Assembly (NCBI GenBank): GCA_035623985.1
Contig: DASPSJ010000114.1
Location: forward strand, 62,001-126,000
DNA length: 64,000 bases
Reading direction: 5' to 3'
DNA from: DAHUYF01 sp035623985
GTDB lineage: Bacteria; Pseudomonadota; Alphaproteobacteria; ATCC43930; CGMCC-115725
A program made the position numbers and the translations under genes. This document shows positions 35,973-45,547 of the stretch, in pieces (within the stretch, counting starts at the first letter, position 1; the number at the start of each line of letters is the position of its first letter). The notes below the pieces were generated by a model that had not been told where the DNA came from, did not search any database, and saw only the letters and a program-made list of their open reading frames with translations.

Positions 35973-37571
35973 CTACACGACGACGATGCCCGGGGTCGCG
36001 GTGACCGGCGGCACTTCGAGGTGGTAACGGATATGAAGGCTGCTGGGAACCAGGGTCAGGGCTCCCTCCCGGCGTCTGCTCGCCCGTGCGGTCAGGGCAT
36101 CGCGCAGCGCCTTGCCGTCGCAAACGAGGCGCGAGGCGCAACGCGGCAGGAGGCGCATGGCCGCCAGGAACCGCAGCGCGCGCAGCACCACCTTGCTGTC
36201 ATGCACGACGACGATATCGCTCGGCGGCGAACGGGCGGGCGCCACTTCGCGCAGCACGGCCGCCAGATTGACGATGGGATCGCAGAGGTCGCGAAACTCG
36301 CCGGTCAGGGCACGAATGCGTTGCCGAATATAGCCGCCGCGGATCACGGCCAAGGGAAACGCCAGGGTCAGGAGCGGCACGATCAATATCGTCCGGACCC
36401 ATTCCGGCACCGGAAAGCGCAAGGCCTTCTTGCGGACGTTGAACGCCGAATAGAGCCGCGCGGAGAGATCGACCAGCCGAAACGGCGCGCACAGCATCGA
36501 AAGCCCCGCCGCCGGCAGCGGCGCCGCATTGCCGTCGCCGGGCGCCAGCGACAGCGACAGCGAGCGACCGTGGTCGCTGATAAGCAGACGCCCGTCGCGC
36601 AGGCCGAGCGGCGTCCGATAGGCGTCGAGGCGGAGCCGAGGCGCGCGCGCTATCAGCGTGTCGGCGCGCCAGTGGTCGAGATAGCGAGGCTCGATCAGCG
36701 AGGCCAGAGCGGCGTCGGGATCGGAGGTCGTGCCGTTGCGAAGCTGCACGATGGCGGGGTTCTCCTCGAGCGGCGGAACCGCCCCCGATACCGCAGCCTC
36801 GAGGGCGCGGATCGAGAAATTCCGCCCGTCATGCGGCCCCATGTAATTGTCGCCGCCATCCGTGCCGGGATGCCAGGTGTGATACATGAATTCGTCCTCG
36901 GCCCAGACGATGCGGCGCCCGAGGTTCCGCAGGCGGAAGCTCATGTCATAGGGGCCGCAGATATGGCCGACATAGTCGATATGCATGTCCGCGCCGCCGA
37001 TGGCGATGACGTCGGAGCGCCTGGCGCAAAAGCAGGAACCGTAATTGCGCGTGTGAATGGTGTCTCGAGTATCGCGGATGCCGGCGGTCACGCCGCCCAC
37101 GTTGTTGATGCAGCCTTCGCCCATCACCTGATCGATGGTCGGGAAATTGAAGGGGTAGAATTCCCGCCGCATGCTCCTGAATTGATCGATGTGGAAGACG
37201 ATCGACGGATCGTCCTCGAATGCGCGGATGATCCGCTCGATGAACGTCTCTCGCACCAACGCGTCTAGGTCGCAGATGACGATGATCTCGCCTCGGGCCA
37301 AGGCGATCCCCGCGTTGTACATGAGATGCTTCGCATAATAGAGGTTGTCCGGCATCTCCAGCGCAGCCCATACGTCGACGCGGTCCTCGTAGGGACGCAA
37401 GCCCTCGAACTTCCGGCTGTAGAATTCCAGATAGATGATTTCGAACCAATCCTGCGGCACGGTTTGGGTACGCAGGTAGTGTAGGATGTGTGGGCTTTCG
37501 CGCACGCTCCAGTCGAGCAGGATCAGGCTGACCTTGACGCCGGCTCTTTGGTGTCGCTTGAAAAATTTCAT
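35973..37571 (-). CDS. glycosyltransferase family 2 protein with C-terminal extension
   Basis: A 532-residue protein (Met 37571; 37592 adds seven residues). The GT-A domain in the first 270 residues has VSLILLDWSVRESPHILHYL, GEIIVICDLDALV with a DxD metal site, and a GGADMHIDYVGHICGPYDMS acceptor-site block. Residues from about 290 on are not a known domain to me; they include one hydrophobic stretch (TILIVPLLTLAFPLAVI) and end with a pattern PSSLHIRYHLEVPPV. It probably adds a sugar in the assembly of the exported chain. Which sugar it uses is not visible. Confidence 0.78.
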   Translation of the reverse strand: MKFFKRHQRAGVKVSLILLDWSVRESPHILHYLRTQTVPQDWFEIIYLEFYSRKFEGLRPYEDRVDVWAALEMPDNLYYAKHLMYNAGIALARGEIIVICDLDALVRETFIERIIRAFEDDPSIVFHIDQFRSMRREFYPFNFPTIDQVMGEGCINNVGGVTAGIRDTRDTIHTRNYGSCFCARRSDVIAIGGADMHIDYVGHICGPYDMSFRLRNLGRRIVWAEDEFMYHTWHPGTDGGDNYMGPHDGRNFSIRALEAAVSGAVPPLEENPAIVQLRNGTTSDPDAALASLIEPRYLDHWRADTLIARAPRLRLDAYRTPLGLRDGRLLISDHGRSLSLSLAPGDGNAAPLPAAGLSMLCAPFRLVDLSARLYSAFNVRKKALRFPVPEWVRTILIVPLLTLAFPLAVIRGGYIRQRIRALTGEFRDLCDPIVNLAAVLREVAPARSPPSDIVVVHDSKVVLRALRFLAAMRLLPRCASRLVCDGKALRDALTARASRRREGALTLVPSSLHIRYHLEVPPVTATPGIVVV

Positions 37572-37715
37572 TAGGCCGCTACGGCGCAGCAACGCGCTCG
37601 TCGATCGCGCAGGCAGGGCGATCGTGAGGGAGGGTCATCCGTCGGATCGGCGGCGAGGCTTGGGAGAGAGCTTCATGGAACTGGTCATAGGCCCCGTATA
37701 TCGCACAGGGGCGGG

Positions 37716-39725
37716 TCAATGGCAATGCGCGGCGATCAGCCGGTCAAGCTCGGCCAGGCGCGGCGCAACCAGCGCATCCTCCGCCTCCTCCCGCCGATAG
37801 AGCAGGATGTCACCCAGCCGATCGAATGCCGCACCGAAGCGCGACGCCTTGAAGGCGGCCGATCCGAGCCGCAAAAGCAGGGGGCTGAGCGGCCCCAGCC
37901 GCGCGATGCGGCGGTATGGCTTGCCGCGGCGCCAATCGATCGCAATCGGCACGCCGCCCCGGTCAGGCACGGCATGGAAAAGCCGACGGAAATAGATCAC
38001 GCGGTAGCCTCGCCGCAGCTCCGCAAGCGGCACGACGTAATCGAGCTCGCCGACCGTTCCCGCCGCGATCCCGCCGCGCCGCGCCAGCGCAGCTTCGTAA
38101 GTGAAGTCGGGATCGAGAGTAACGTCGGGAGCCAGCGAGGCGAGGCAAAGGCGCGCCGCCTCGTGCGAGGGATCGTCGCGGGCGGCGGCGAGAAAATCGG
38201 CCTTTGCCTCGTCCTCGCGGCCTTCCAGCAGAAGCGCTACGCCGCGGCCGTAGCGGGTAACGGCGGACCACGGGCGCAGCGCCGTCGCCCGATCGAGATG
38301 AGCCAGCGCCTCGCGCGTCCGGCCGAGGCGCAGGTCGATCTCGCCGGCAAGCCGTTGCGCCTCCGCCGATTCCGGCTGCGCCGCCAGCGCCATTGCGCAG
38401 AACGACCGCGCGCGGTCGAGGCGGCCGAAGCGCAGGCACCAGTCGACAAGGTCCAGCAGCGCGCCGGTATCGATATGCCCCGCCGCCGCTGCGAGGCGTG
38501 CCGCCCTGCGCAGGTCCGGGCTCTTCAGGCGCAGCAGAGTGAGACTATGGCGCAAGCGGCCGCTGCGGCCGCTCGCATTGAGCGCGATCAGCGCGAGCCC
38601 GGCCCTTGCCGCCGCGGCGGAAACCGCGTGCTCGCTTGTCTCGAGCAAATGCGCGTAAATCCGATGCGCGGCGCCGAGCCGCGCGCCAAGGCGAAGTCGG
38701 CGCGCCACGTCGAAAGCCGTGTCGCCGACCACCTCCTTGCCGGCGCTCGTTCTCTCCGGCGACGACGGCTCCTCCCTCTCGGCGAACGCCGTCTTGATGG
38801 ATTCGAGATCATCGCCGCTCCAGACGATGCGATGACGGGGGCTGAGAAAGCGCGGCTGCCGTCCGGGCTCGAAGCCCGATGCGGCGAGCACTGCCGGTGT
38901 GGCGCGATAGTCGGAAGGATCGAGCAGCCGGAAGACGAGCGTGGCGCAATCCGGATGGAGCCAGGCAAGGCACATGGGTCCGCCGGAGGTCAGCAGGTTG
39001 AGATGCGCCTTGAGATAGAGCGCGGCGCGCAAGGCGACGTTGAACGACGGCTCGCCGAACACGGTACAGTCGTGAAGCTCCTCCGGCGGCGGATCGAGGA
39101 CCGCTTCGGTGTCGCGCAGGAAGACCGGGAAATACTTTGTCCGGTCAAGCCCGCGCGCGAATTCCGCCCAGGCTTGCCGGTTGCTGTTGTGCGCGGTGTT
39201 ATAACGCGCTTCGCGCAAGGTGATGGTCACGACCTTCCGGCCGCCGGCGCGCGGCGCGAGCCACTGGTCGATGAAGGCCGTTGCCGCCGCCGGCGGCTGC
39301 CATCCGGTCCAGCGGTCTCCGTTCGTCATCGCGGCGACGAAATGCGCCAACTGATACGCTTCTGCCGGCGGCGCCGCCGCCGAGTAGCCTTCCGGGAAGA
39401 CGTGCTTGCCGGCCTTGCGGCAAAGCGCTGCCGCTTCATCGCGCGTGGCGCAGAGCGTGATGCCGCGGCAGGTCGGAAAGAGCGTCGCCAAGGGCAACAG
39501 GAGATGATGGAGGCGCCACGCCTTATAGCCGGTATCGTAGCTCTCATTGGCCCAGAAGCCGCCGCTGGCCGGCACGAAGACGACGTGGAAGACGTCGCAG
39601 CCGCGGCGCAACCGCGCCAGCTCGGCGAGGGCAAGAAAGACCACGGAATCGAAACCGGTCGGCGAGACGCTCAGATCGTAGAAGGCGGTCAACACCGAAT
39701 GCGCAGGACGATCTTCGCCCCCCAA
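37716..39725 (-). CDS. TPR protein with glycosyltransferase-like N-terminal part
   Basis: A 669-residue protein, same strand as the glycosyltransferase downstream and 144 bp before it. The N-terminal 330 residues have a Rossmann-like feel (VLTAFYDLSVSPTGFDSVVF, later NLLTSGGPMCLAWLHPD) and may be a GT-B-like or related fold. From about 335 to 530 tetratricopeptide-like repeats follow (RARSFCAMALAAQPESAEAQ, then GRTREALAHLDRATALRP). The C-terminus is predicted soluble. In polysaccharide clusters TPR-glycosyltransferase fusions take part in chain assembly, but the role here is inference. The product ends close to the preceding gene with no obvious terminator. Confidence 0.6.
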   Translation of the reverse strand: MGGEDRPAHSVLTAFYDLSVSPTGFDSVVFLALAELARLRRGCDVFHVVFVPASGGFWANESYDTGYKAWRLHHLLLPLATLFPTCRGITLCATRDEAAALCRKAGKHVFPEGYSAAAPPAEAYQLAHFVAAMTNGDRWTGWQPPAAATAFIDQWLAPRAGGRKVVTITLREARYNTAHNSNRQAWAEFARGLDRTKYFPVFLRDTEAVLDPPPEELHDCTVFGEPSFNVALRAALYLKAHLNLLTSGGPMCLAWLHPDCATLVFRLLDPSDYRATPAVLAASGFEPGRQPRFLSPRHRIVWSGDDLESIKTAFAEREEPSSPERTSAGKEVVGDTAFDVARRLRLGARLGAAHRIYAHLLETSEHAVSAAAARAGLALIALNASGRSGRLRHSLTLLRLKSPDLRRAARLAAAAGHIDTGALLDLVDWCLRFGRLDRARSFCAMALAAQPESAEAQRLAGEIDLRLGRTREALAHLDRATALRPWSAVTRYGRGVALLLEGREDEAKADFLAAARDDPSHEAARLCLASLAPDVTLDPDFTYEAALARRGGIAAGTVGELDYVVPLAELRRGYRVIYFRRLFHAVPDRGGVPIAIDWRRGKPYRRIARLGPLSPLLLRLGSAAFKASRFGAAFDRLGDILLYRREEAEDALVAPRLAELDRLIAAHCH

Positions 39726-40056
39726 TTGCCCCTCGCTCTGCCGATCATCCCGGAGTCGCCCGGCTCTGCGCGGCGCAGTTTGCCGAGCCCCCCGCCGCAG
39801 TTCAAGGGCATCGCCGGGAATAACCTCCGGTGCGACATCATCCCGGTCTTGACCCCATTGTCCGGATGGAATTTGACGGAATTTGCGGCCGAGGCAAGAT
39901 CGTTTGACGACGCGCCCGCATGGGGATGACCGTCGGCCTACCAGCCCCGCGTCGAGGTACGCCCTTTACAAGCCTTCATTTATGCCTGATAAACCCCGCC
40001 GCCAAGGTCGCTTTGACGGGTGTATACTTCGGCAATATTGGTGGTGGGCGGCGTCC
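39726..40056. promoter_or_regulatory. divergent intergenic region before the heptose operon
   Basis: A 331-bp gap between the leftward TPR gene and the rightward isomerase gene. No reading frame in it is convincing. It becomes AT-richer toward 40020-40045, where TATACT could serve as a -10 element for the heptose operon; I cannot pair it with a good -35. A GGAATTT motif occurs twice, 3 bp apart, around 39866-39882. Confidence 0.35.
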
Positions 40057-40659
40057 ATGAGCTATGTGAGCGCGTATTTCAAGCAAACCGCCGATATCGC
40101 CGCGAGGATCGACCAAGGCACCGTCGAGCGGATCGTCGAGGGGCTTGCCGCGCTGCGCGAACGCGGCGGCCGTCTTTTCATCCTTGGCGTCGGCGGCAGC
40201 GCGGCCAATTGCAGCCATGCCGTTAACGACTTCCGCAAGCTGTGCGGGATCGAAACCTATACCCCGGTCGATAACGTGTCGGAGCTCACGGCGCGAACCA
40301 ATGACGAAGGATGGGACACGGTGTTCGCGTCCTGGCTCCGCACCAGCCGCGCGAACGACAAGGACGCGGTCCTGGTGTTCTCGGTCGGCGGCGGCGATGC
40401 CGAACGCAATGTGAGCGCCAACATTGTCCGTGCTCTCGAGGAGGCAAAGGCGCGCGGTCTCAAAATCTACGGCGTGGTCGGACGCGACGGCGGCTATACG
40501 AAGAAGGTGGGTGACGAAGTGGTCATTGTACCGACCCTCGATTCCAAGACCGTGACGCCCCATACCGAGGCCTTCCAGGCCGTCGTGTGGCACTGCCTGG
40601 TTTCCCATCCGGCGCTCGCGATCCAGGAAGCGAAGTGGGAAGGCCTCGCCCGACGATGA
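40057..40659 (+). CDS. SIS-domain sugar phosphate isomerase, GmhA-like
   Basis: A 200-residue SIS protein. LFILGVGGSAANCSHAVNDF has the phosphate-binding Ser of sedoheptulose-7-phosphate isomerase-like enzymes, VLVFSVGGGDAERNVSANIV is the second phosphate loop, and VTPHTEAFQAVVWHCLVSHP the C-terminal helix with a His. It probably turns sedoheptulose 7-phosphate into a heptose 7-phosphate. The next gene encodes a GmhB-like phosphatase (ATGA overlap), the normal partner. A wrecked relative of this gene lies at 16995-17251. Confidence 0.85.
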   Translation: MSYVSAYFKQTADIAARIDQGTVERIVEGLAALRERGGRLFILGVGGSAANCSHAVNDFRKLCGIETYTPVDNVSELTARTNDEGWDTVFASWLRTSRANDKDAVLVFSVGGGDAERNVSANIVRALEEAKARGLKIYGVVGRDGGYTKKVGDEVVIVPTLDSKTVTPHTEAFQAVVWHCLVSHPALAIQEAKWEGLARR

Positions 40660-41186
40660 GCGGCAGACCCGCGGTGTTTCTCGATCGCGACGGGACGATC
40701 AACGTTGCAAGCGTCCGCGACGGCAAACCTCATCCGCCGGTTTCGCTTGCCGAGCTCGTGCTCGTGCCGGGGGCGTCGGCGGCCATCGCCGCGTTGCGTC
40801 AGTCCGGTTACTGTACCATCGTCGTGACGAACCAGCCGGACGTTGCCACAGGCAAGCAACGCCGCGAAGTGGTCGAAGCAATCAACCAAGCGCTCATGTC
40901 CCGGCTGATGCTCGATGACATCCGCGTCTGTTATCATGTGGACGCCGACGGATGCAATTGCCGCAAGCCCAAGCCGGGCATGCTCCTCGCGGCGACGCGC
41001 GATTGGAATATCGATCTCGGCCGAAGCTTCATGATCGGCGACCGCTGGCGCGACGTTGAAGCCGGGCGCGCCGCGGGCTGCCGCACGCTGCTCATCGAAT
41101 CCGGCTATGGCGAGCGCCGCTCGGAGCCGGATTTTTCCGTGGCTTCGCTTGTCGAAGGGTGCAATATTATTCTAAATATGCGTTGA
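40656..41186 (+). CDS. HAD-IIIA phosphatase, GmhB-like
   Basis: A 176-residue HAD hydrolase. The nucleophile motif is FLDRDGTIN (Asp10, Asp12), motif II VVTNQPDVATG, and motif III with the structural zinc set CYHVDADGCNCRKPKPGML (Cys, His, Cys, Cys). The last acidic motif is MIGDRWRDVEAG. This is the form of GmhB, which removes the 7-phosphate from D-glycero-D-manno-heptose 1,7-bisphosphate. It is translationally coupled to the SIS isomerase. Confidence 0.9.
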   Translation: MSGRPAVFLDRDGTINVASVRDGKPHPPVSLAELVLVPGASAAIAALRQSGYCTIVVTNQPDVATGKQRREVVEAINQALMSRLMLDDIRVCYHVDADGCNCRKPKPGMLLAATRDWNIDLGRSFMIGDRWRDVEAGRAAGCRTLLIESGYGERRSEPDFSVASLVEGCNIILNMR

Positions 41187-41215
41187 CGCGCCGTATTGGA
41201 GTGGGGCGGGGGAGA

Positions 41216-41959
41216 ATGCGTAGCGCGACCGATCTCCGGGTCAAGATATTTGCCGACGGCGCCGACCTGCCGGGCATTATCAAGCTCTATGCGAATCCCC
41301 TGATAAAGGGCTTCACCACCAATCCAACGCTGATGCGCAAGGCGGGCGTCAAGGACTATGCCGCGTTTGCCCGCGACGTGCTGCTAGCCGTGCCCGACCG
41401 GCCCGTCTCCTTCGAAGTGTTCGCCGACGAATTCGGCGAGATGGAGCGGCAGGCGCGCGAAATCGCAAGCTGGGGCCGCAACGTCAACGTCAAGATACCC
41501 GTCACCACCACCAAGGGCGCGTTCTGCGGACCGCTGATCGAACGTCTTTCAAGTGTCGGCATCGTCGTCAACGTGACCGCCGTCATGACCCTTGAGCAAG
41601 TAGGCGCGATCGTCGAATGTCTGGCGCCGCCGACGCCGGCGATCGTATCGGTGTTCGCCGGCCGCATCGCGGATACCGGTCGCGATCCCGTGCCGCTGAT
41701 GGCGGAGGCGGTACGGATTCTTAAGGCCAGACCGATGGCGGAGCTCATCTGGGCGAGCCCGCGCGAGCTTCTCAACGTTTTCCAGGCCGATGACATCGGA
41801 TGCCACATCATCACCGTGACGCATGACGTGCTAGGCAAGCTGTCGCTTGTAGGCAGGGATCTCCACGCCTATTCGCTGGAGACGGTGGAGATGTTCCGTC
41901 GCGATGCCCAAGCGGCTGGCTTCAGCATTTCCGCTTCGCCGCTGCGCGCGGCCGGCTAG
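41216..41959 (+). CDS. small transaldolase family protein
   Basis: A 247-residue class I aldolase of the short transaldolase/FSA type. KIFADGADLPGIIKLYANP, then GFTTNPTLMRKAGVKDY, is the family opening, and the Schiff-base Lys is residue 93 in NVNVKIPVTTTKG. A good ribosome site (GGGGGAGA) precedes the ATG at 41216. Transaldolase joins a dihydroxyacetone unit to an aldose phosphate; with erythrose 4-phosphate the product is sedoheptulose 7-phosphate, the substrate of the isomerase two genes upstream. A dedicated transaldolase in a glycan operon is unusual. Confidence 0.85.
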   Translation: MRSATDLRVKIFADGADLPGIIKLYANPLIKGFTTNPTLMRKAGVKDYAAFARDVLLAVPDRPVSFEVFADEFGEMERQAREIASWGRNVNVKIPVTTTKGAFCGPLIERLSSVGIVVNVTAVMTLEQVGAIVECLAPPTPAIVSVFAGRIADTGRDPVPLMAEAVRILKARPMAELIWASPRELLNVFQADDIGCHIITVTHDVLGKLSLVGRDLHAYSLETVEMFRRDAQAAGFSISASPLRAAG

Positions 41960-41991
41960 GGAATCATTCACATTTCGAGATCGAGGCCACG

Positions 41992-43005
41992 ATGAATTCG
42001 AGGGACATCAGGAAAGTGCTGATCACGGGCGGGGCCGGCTATGTGGGGAACGTGCTCGTCCCCCAGCTCCTCGGCGCCGGTTATGACGTCATCGTCTACG
42101 ACATCATGTTCTTCGGTTGCGATAGCTTGCCGAAGCACCCGAAACTGACGGTCGTCGAGGGCGATGTCCGCGACACCGCCAAGCTCGCGGCGCGGTTCAA
42201 AGGGATTGACGCGGTGCTTCACCTTGCCTGTATTGCCAATGACCCGAGTTTCGACCTTGATCCGACGCTCGGCCGCTCGATCAATTTCGACTGCTTCGAG
42301 CCGATGGTCGTCGCGGCGAAAAAAGCCGGCGTGAAGCGCTTCGTCTATTGCTCATCGAGCTCGGTCTACGGCGTCAGCGAAAAGCCGGACGTGACCGAAG
42401 AGCACGAGCTCGTGCCGCTAACGGACTACAACAAGTACAAAGGCATGTGCGAGCCCCTGCTGTTCAAGCACCAGGCGCCCGACTTCACTTGCGTGACGAT
42501 TCGCCCGGCCACTGTTTGCGGCTATAGCCCGCGCACCCGTCTCGATCTTTCCGTGAACATCCTGACCAATCTCGCCGTCAACAAGGGCAAGATCACTGTC
42601 TTTGGCGGCGAGCAGATGCGCCCCAACCTGCACGTCAATGATATGTGCGATGCCTACCAATTGCTGCTCGAAGCGCCGGCCGAGAAGATTGCGGGCCAGA
42701 TCTTCAATTGCGGCTACCAGAACCTCAAGATCAAGGACATCGCCTTGATCGTTCGCAAGGTGGTCGCCGAGGAATTCCCCGATCGAGGCAAGGTCGAGAT
42801 CGAGACCACGCCGAGCAACGACTTGCGGTCTTACCACATCAATTCCGACAAGATCCGGCGCGTCCTTGGCTATACGCCGAAGCGGACGGTCGAGGATGCG
42901 GTGCGCGACCTCTGCCGCGCGTTCAAGGCGGGCAAGCTGCCGAACAGCCTCGATGACGACCGATATTTCAACGTGCGTCGGATGAAGCTGATGAAGGCGG
43001 CATGA
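41992..43005 (+). CDS. NAD-dependent epimerase/dehydratase (extended SDR)
   Basis: A 337-residue extended SDR enzyme. GGAGYVGNVLVPQLLGAGYD is the nucleotide-binding turn, YCSSSSVYGVSEKPDVTEEH the Ser/Thr strand, and DYNKYKGMCE carries YxxxK. RPATVCGYSPRTRLDLSVNI is a signature of SDR proteins in O-antigen and LPS clusters. It could be the epimerase that inverts C6 or another carbon of the nucleotide heptose, in place of HldD. It is followed by another SDR with an ATGA overlap. Confidence 0.87.
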   Translation: MNSRDIRKVLITGGAGYVGNVLVPQLLGAGYDVIVYDIMFFGCDSLPKHPKLTVVEGDVRDTAKLAARFKGIDAVLHLACIANDPSFDLDPTLGRSINFDCFEPMVVAAKKAGVKRFVYCSSSSVYGVSEKPDVTEEHELVPLTDYNKYKGMCEPLLFKHQAPDFTCVTIRPATVCGYSPRTRLDLSVNILTNLAVNKGKITVFGGEQMRPNLHVNDMCDAYQLLLEAPAEKIAGQIFNCGYQNLKIKDIALIVRKVVAEEFPDRGKVEIETTPSNDLRSYHINSDKIRRVLGYTPKRTVEDAVRDLCRAFKAGKLPNSLDDDRYFNVRRMKLMKAA

Positions 43006-44012
43006 GCTCCCTGCCAATCGCCATCGTTACGGGGGGAGCGGGGTTCATCGGCAGCCATATGGTCGATCTTTTGCTCGCGCGCGGTTTCCGGGTGCGCGTG
43101 GTCGACAATCTCGCGGGTGGGCGGGAAGCCAATCTCGCGCATCACGCCCGGAATCCCGATCTCGCCTTCGAGCGCCGCGACATTCGCGGCTACGAGCCTG
43201 GCGATCCGCTGTTCGTCGACGTCCGTTACGTGTTCCACTTCGCCGGCATCGGCGATATCGTGCCGTCGATCGAGCAGCCGATCGAATACATGGACGTCAA
43301 CGTCCAGGGGACCGTGCGGATGCTCGAATGCGCCCGCGCGGCCGGCGTGCGGAAGTTCGTCTACGCCGCGTCCTCGTCCTGCTACGGCTTGGCGCAGGTG
43401 CCGACGCGCGAAGACCATCCGATCGCTCCGCTGTATCCCTATGCGCTGAGCAAGTACCTGGGCGAAGCCGCTGCCTTTCACTGGCACCAGGTCTATCGGC
43501 TGCCCGTCAACGCCATCCGCATCTTCAACGCCTATGGCACCCGCTCGCGCACCTCGGGCGCCTATGGCGCGGTGTTCGGTGTCTTCCTGCGCCAGAAGCT
43601 CGCCGGGCAACCCTTCACGGTGGTGGGCGACGGCGGACAAAGACGCGACTTCCTCTACGCATCCGACGTCGCCGAGGCATTTCTTCTCGCGGCGGAGACG
43701 CCGCGTGCCGGCGAGATCTACAATCTCGGCGCCGGCAACCCGCAATCCGTGAACCGGCTGGTCGAGCTCCTCGGCGGCGAGGTTATCCATATTCCGAAGC
43801 GGCCGGGCGAGCCCGATTGCACCTGGGCCGATATCGGCAAGATCACGCGCGAGCTGGGCTGGCGCCAAAAGGTGAGCTTCGAGGAGGGGGTCGGGCGCAT
43901 GCTCGAGGCGATCGATTACTGGCGCGAGGCCCGGCTTTGGGATCCTGCATCGATCGAGAAGGCCACCCGGACGTGGTTCACCTTTCTCGGCGAGCGAACG
44001 GCGACGCCATGA
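43002..44012 (+). CDS. NAD-dependent epimerase/dehydratase (extended SDR), UDP-glucose 4-epimerase-like
   Basis: A 336-residue SDR. GGAGFIGSHMVDLLLARGF binds NAD, YAASSSCYGLAQVPTRED is the catalytic Ser strand and PLYPYALSKYLGEAAA has the YxxxK pair. RIFNAYGTRSRTSGAYGAV and RRDFLYASDVAEAF resemble GalE or Wbp-type epimerases. It is coupled on both sides and so belongs to the same pathway as the isomerase, phosphatase and kinase/nucleotidyltransferase. Confidence 0.88.
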   Translation: MSSLPIAIVTGGAGFIGSHMVDLLLARGFRVRVVDNLAGGREANLAHHARNPDLAFERRDIRGYEPGDPLFVDVRYVFHFAGIGDIVPSIEQPIEYMDVNVQGTVRMLECARAAGVRKFVYAASSSCYGLAQVPTREDHPIAPLYPYALSKYLGEAAAFHWHQVYRLPVNAIRIFNAYGTRSRTSGAYGAVFGVFLRQKLAGQPFTVVGDGGQRRDFLYASDVAEAFLLAAETPRAGEIYNLGAGNPQSVNRLVELLGGEVIHIPKRPGEPDCTWADIGKITRELGWRQKVSFEEGVGRMLEAIDYWREARLWDPASIEKATRTWFTFLGERTATP

Positions 44013-45547
44013 TCGACACCAACTTCAAGAACAAGATCAAGACGGTCGAGGAGCTGAGAGAGATCATCGGCCCGCCGCCGCGGGAGAAGAAGGTGATCAT
44101 GTGCCACGGCACCTTCGACATCGTGCATCCCGGGCACATCCGCCATCTCGTCTACGCCAAGGGCATGGCCGACATCCTGGTCGCCAGCCTGACCAGCGAC
44201 CGCCATATCGCCAAGGCCAACTTCCGTCCCTACGTGCCCGAGCAACTGCGCGCGATGAATCTCGCTGTGCTGGAGATGGTCGACTATGTCATCATCGACG
44301 ACGAGGCGAAGCCGCTGCGCAACTTGACGCGCATCCAGCCGGACTATTTCGCCAAGGGCTACGAGTATGTGAAAGGGGGCATCGACCCGCGGACCCGCGA
44401 AGAGCTTGCGGTCCTCGAGACCTATGGCGGCGAGTTCATCTACACTCCGGGCGACATCGTCTATTCCTCCTCGGCGATCATCGACAGCGAACCTCCGGAT
44501 CTCTCGACCGAGAAGCTGATGCTTCTGCTGCACGGCGAAGGGGTGGGCTTCGACGATCTCCGCAACGCGATCTCCCGCCTCAACGGGATCAAGGCCCATG
44601 TCGTCGGCGACACCATCGTCGACAGCTACACCTACACGACGCTGATCGGCGGCAACACCAAGACCCCGACCTTCAGCGTGCGCCATGACCGCCAGCTCGA
44701 TTATGTCGGCGGCGCCGGCATCGTTGCCAAGCACCTGCGCGCGGCCGGCGCGGAGGTCGTTTTCACTACGGTTCTCGGCAACGATTCCCTGAAGGATTTC
44801 GTCCTCGACGATCTCAGCGCCGCCGGCATCACCGTCAACGCCGTCATCGATCCGATGCGTCCGACGACGCAAAAGAACGCTTTCATTGCCGACGGTTACC
44901 GGCTGCTCAAGGTCGACAAGGTCGACAACCGCGCCATCTCCGAGAAGATCCTTCATCAATTCATCGACCATGTCGCCGGCACGCCGGCGCAGACGGTGGT
45001 GTTCAGCGACTTCCGCCACGGCATCTTCAACCGCCACACGGCACTGCCGCTGGCCGCAGCGGTGCCGTCGGGCAGCTATCGTGTCGCCGACAGCCAAGTG
45101 GCGAGCCGCTGGGGCAACATCCTCGACTTCCCCGATTTCGACCTCATCACCCCGAACGAGCGCGAGGCCCGGTTTGCCCTGGGCGACCAGGATACGACCG
45201 TGCGGCCGCTCGCCACGCAGCTCTACCAGCAGGCCCGCTGCAAGACGCTCATCCTGAAAATGGGCGATCGCGGCATCATTACGCAACGAGCCGATATGAG
45301 CGAATCGCGCGCCTTCTTCACCGTCGACAGCTTTGTCCGTCGCGTGGTGGACGCCGTCGGCGCGGGCGACGCGCTCCTCGCCTATGCGGCGCTCGCCATG
45401 GTCGCCACCCGCGACACGGTGATCGCCTCGGTCCTCGGCTCGATGGCCGCCGCCATCGAATGCGAGCATGAGGGCAACGTCCCGGTCGAGCCGCAGCAGG
45501 TGCTCGACAAGATCGATGCCGTGGCTCGTCAGGCGCGGCTCGACTGA
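44009..45547 (+). CDS. HldE-like bifunctional enzyme with swapped domain order
   Basis: A 512-residue fusion. Residues about 28-165 are a cytidylyltransferase-like nucleotidyltransferase (MCHGTFDIVHPGHIRHL, HxGH at residues 40-43). Residues about 195-512 are a PfkB/ribokinase-type sugar kinase (LDYVGGAGIVAKHLRAAGAE; catalytic GAGD at 451-454 in VVDAVGAGDALLA). E. coli HldE has the reverse order, kinase first and nucleotidyltransferase last. The predicted job is the same: phosphorylate heptose 7-phosphate at C1 and, after GmhB removes the 7-phosphate, attach the nucleotide. It ends the first segment of the operon. Confidence 0.88.
   Translation: MIDTNFKNKIKTVEELREIIGPPPREKKVIMCHGTFDIVHPGHIRHLVYAKGMADILVASLTSDRHIAKANFRPYVPEQLRAMNLAVLEMVDYVIIDDEAKPLRNLTRIQPDYFAKGYEYVKGGIDPRTREELAVLETYGGEFIYTPGDIVYSSSAIIDSEPPDLSTEKLMLLLHGEGVGFDDLRNAISRLNGIKAHVVGDTIVDSYTYTTLIGGNTKTPTFSVRHDRQLDYVGGAGIVAKHLRAAGAEVVFTTVLGNDSLKDFVLDDLSAAGITVNAVIDPMRPTTQKNAFIADGYRLLKVDKVDNRAISEKILHQFIDHVAGTPAQTVVFSDFRHGIFNRHTALPLAAAVPSGSYRVADSQVASRWGNILDFPDFDLITPNEREARFALGDQDTTVRPLATQLYQQARCKTLILKMGDRGIITQRADMSESRAFFTVDSFVRRVVDAVGAGDALLAYAALAMVATRDTVIASVLGSMAAAIECEHEGNVPVEPQQVLDKIDAVARQARLD

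Noticed and set aside
37719..39929. A 736-codon open frame on the plus strand
   Set aside because: Its product is rich in Arg, Gln and Ala without motifs and mirrors the TPR protein gene on the minus strand.
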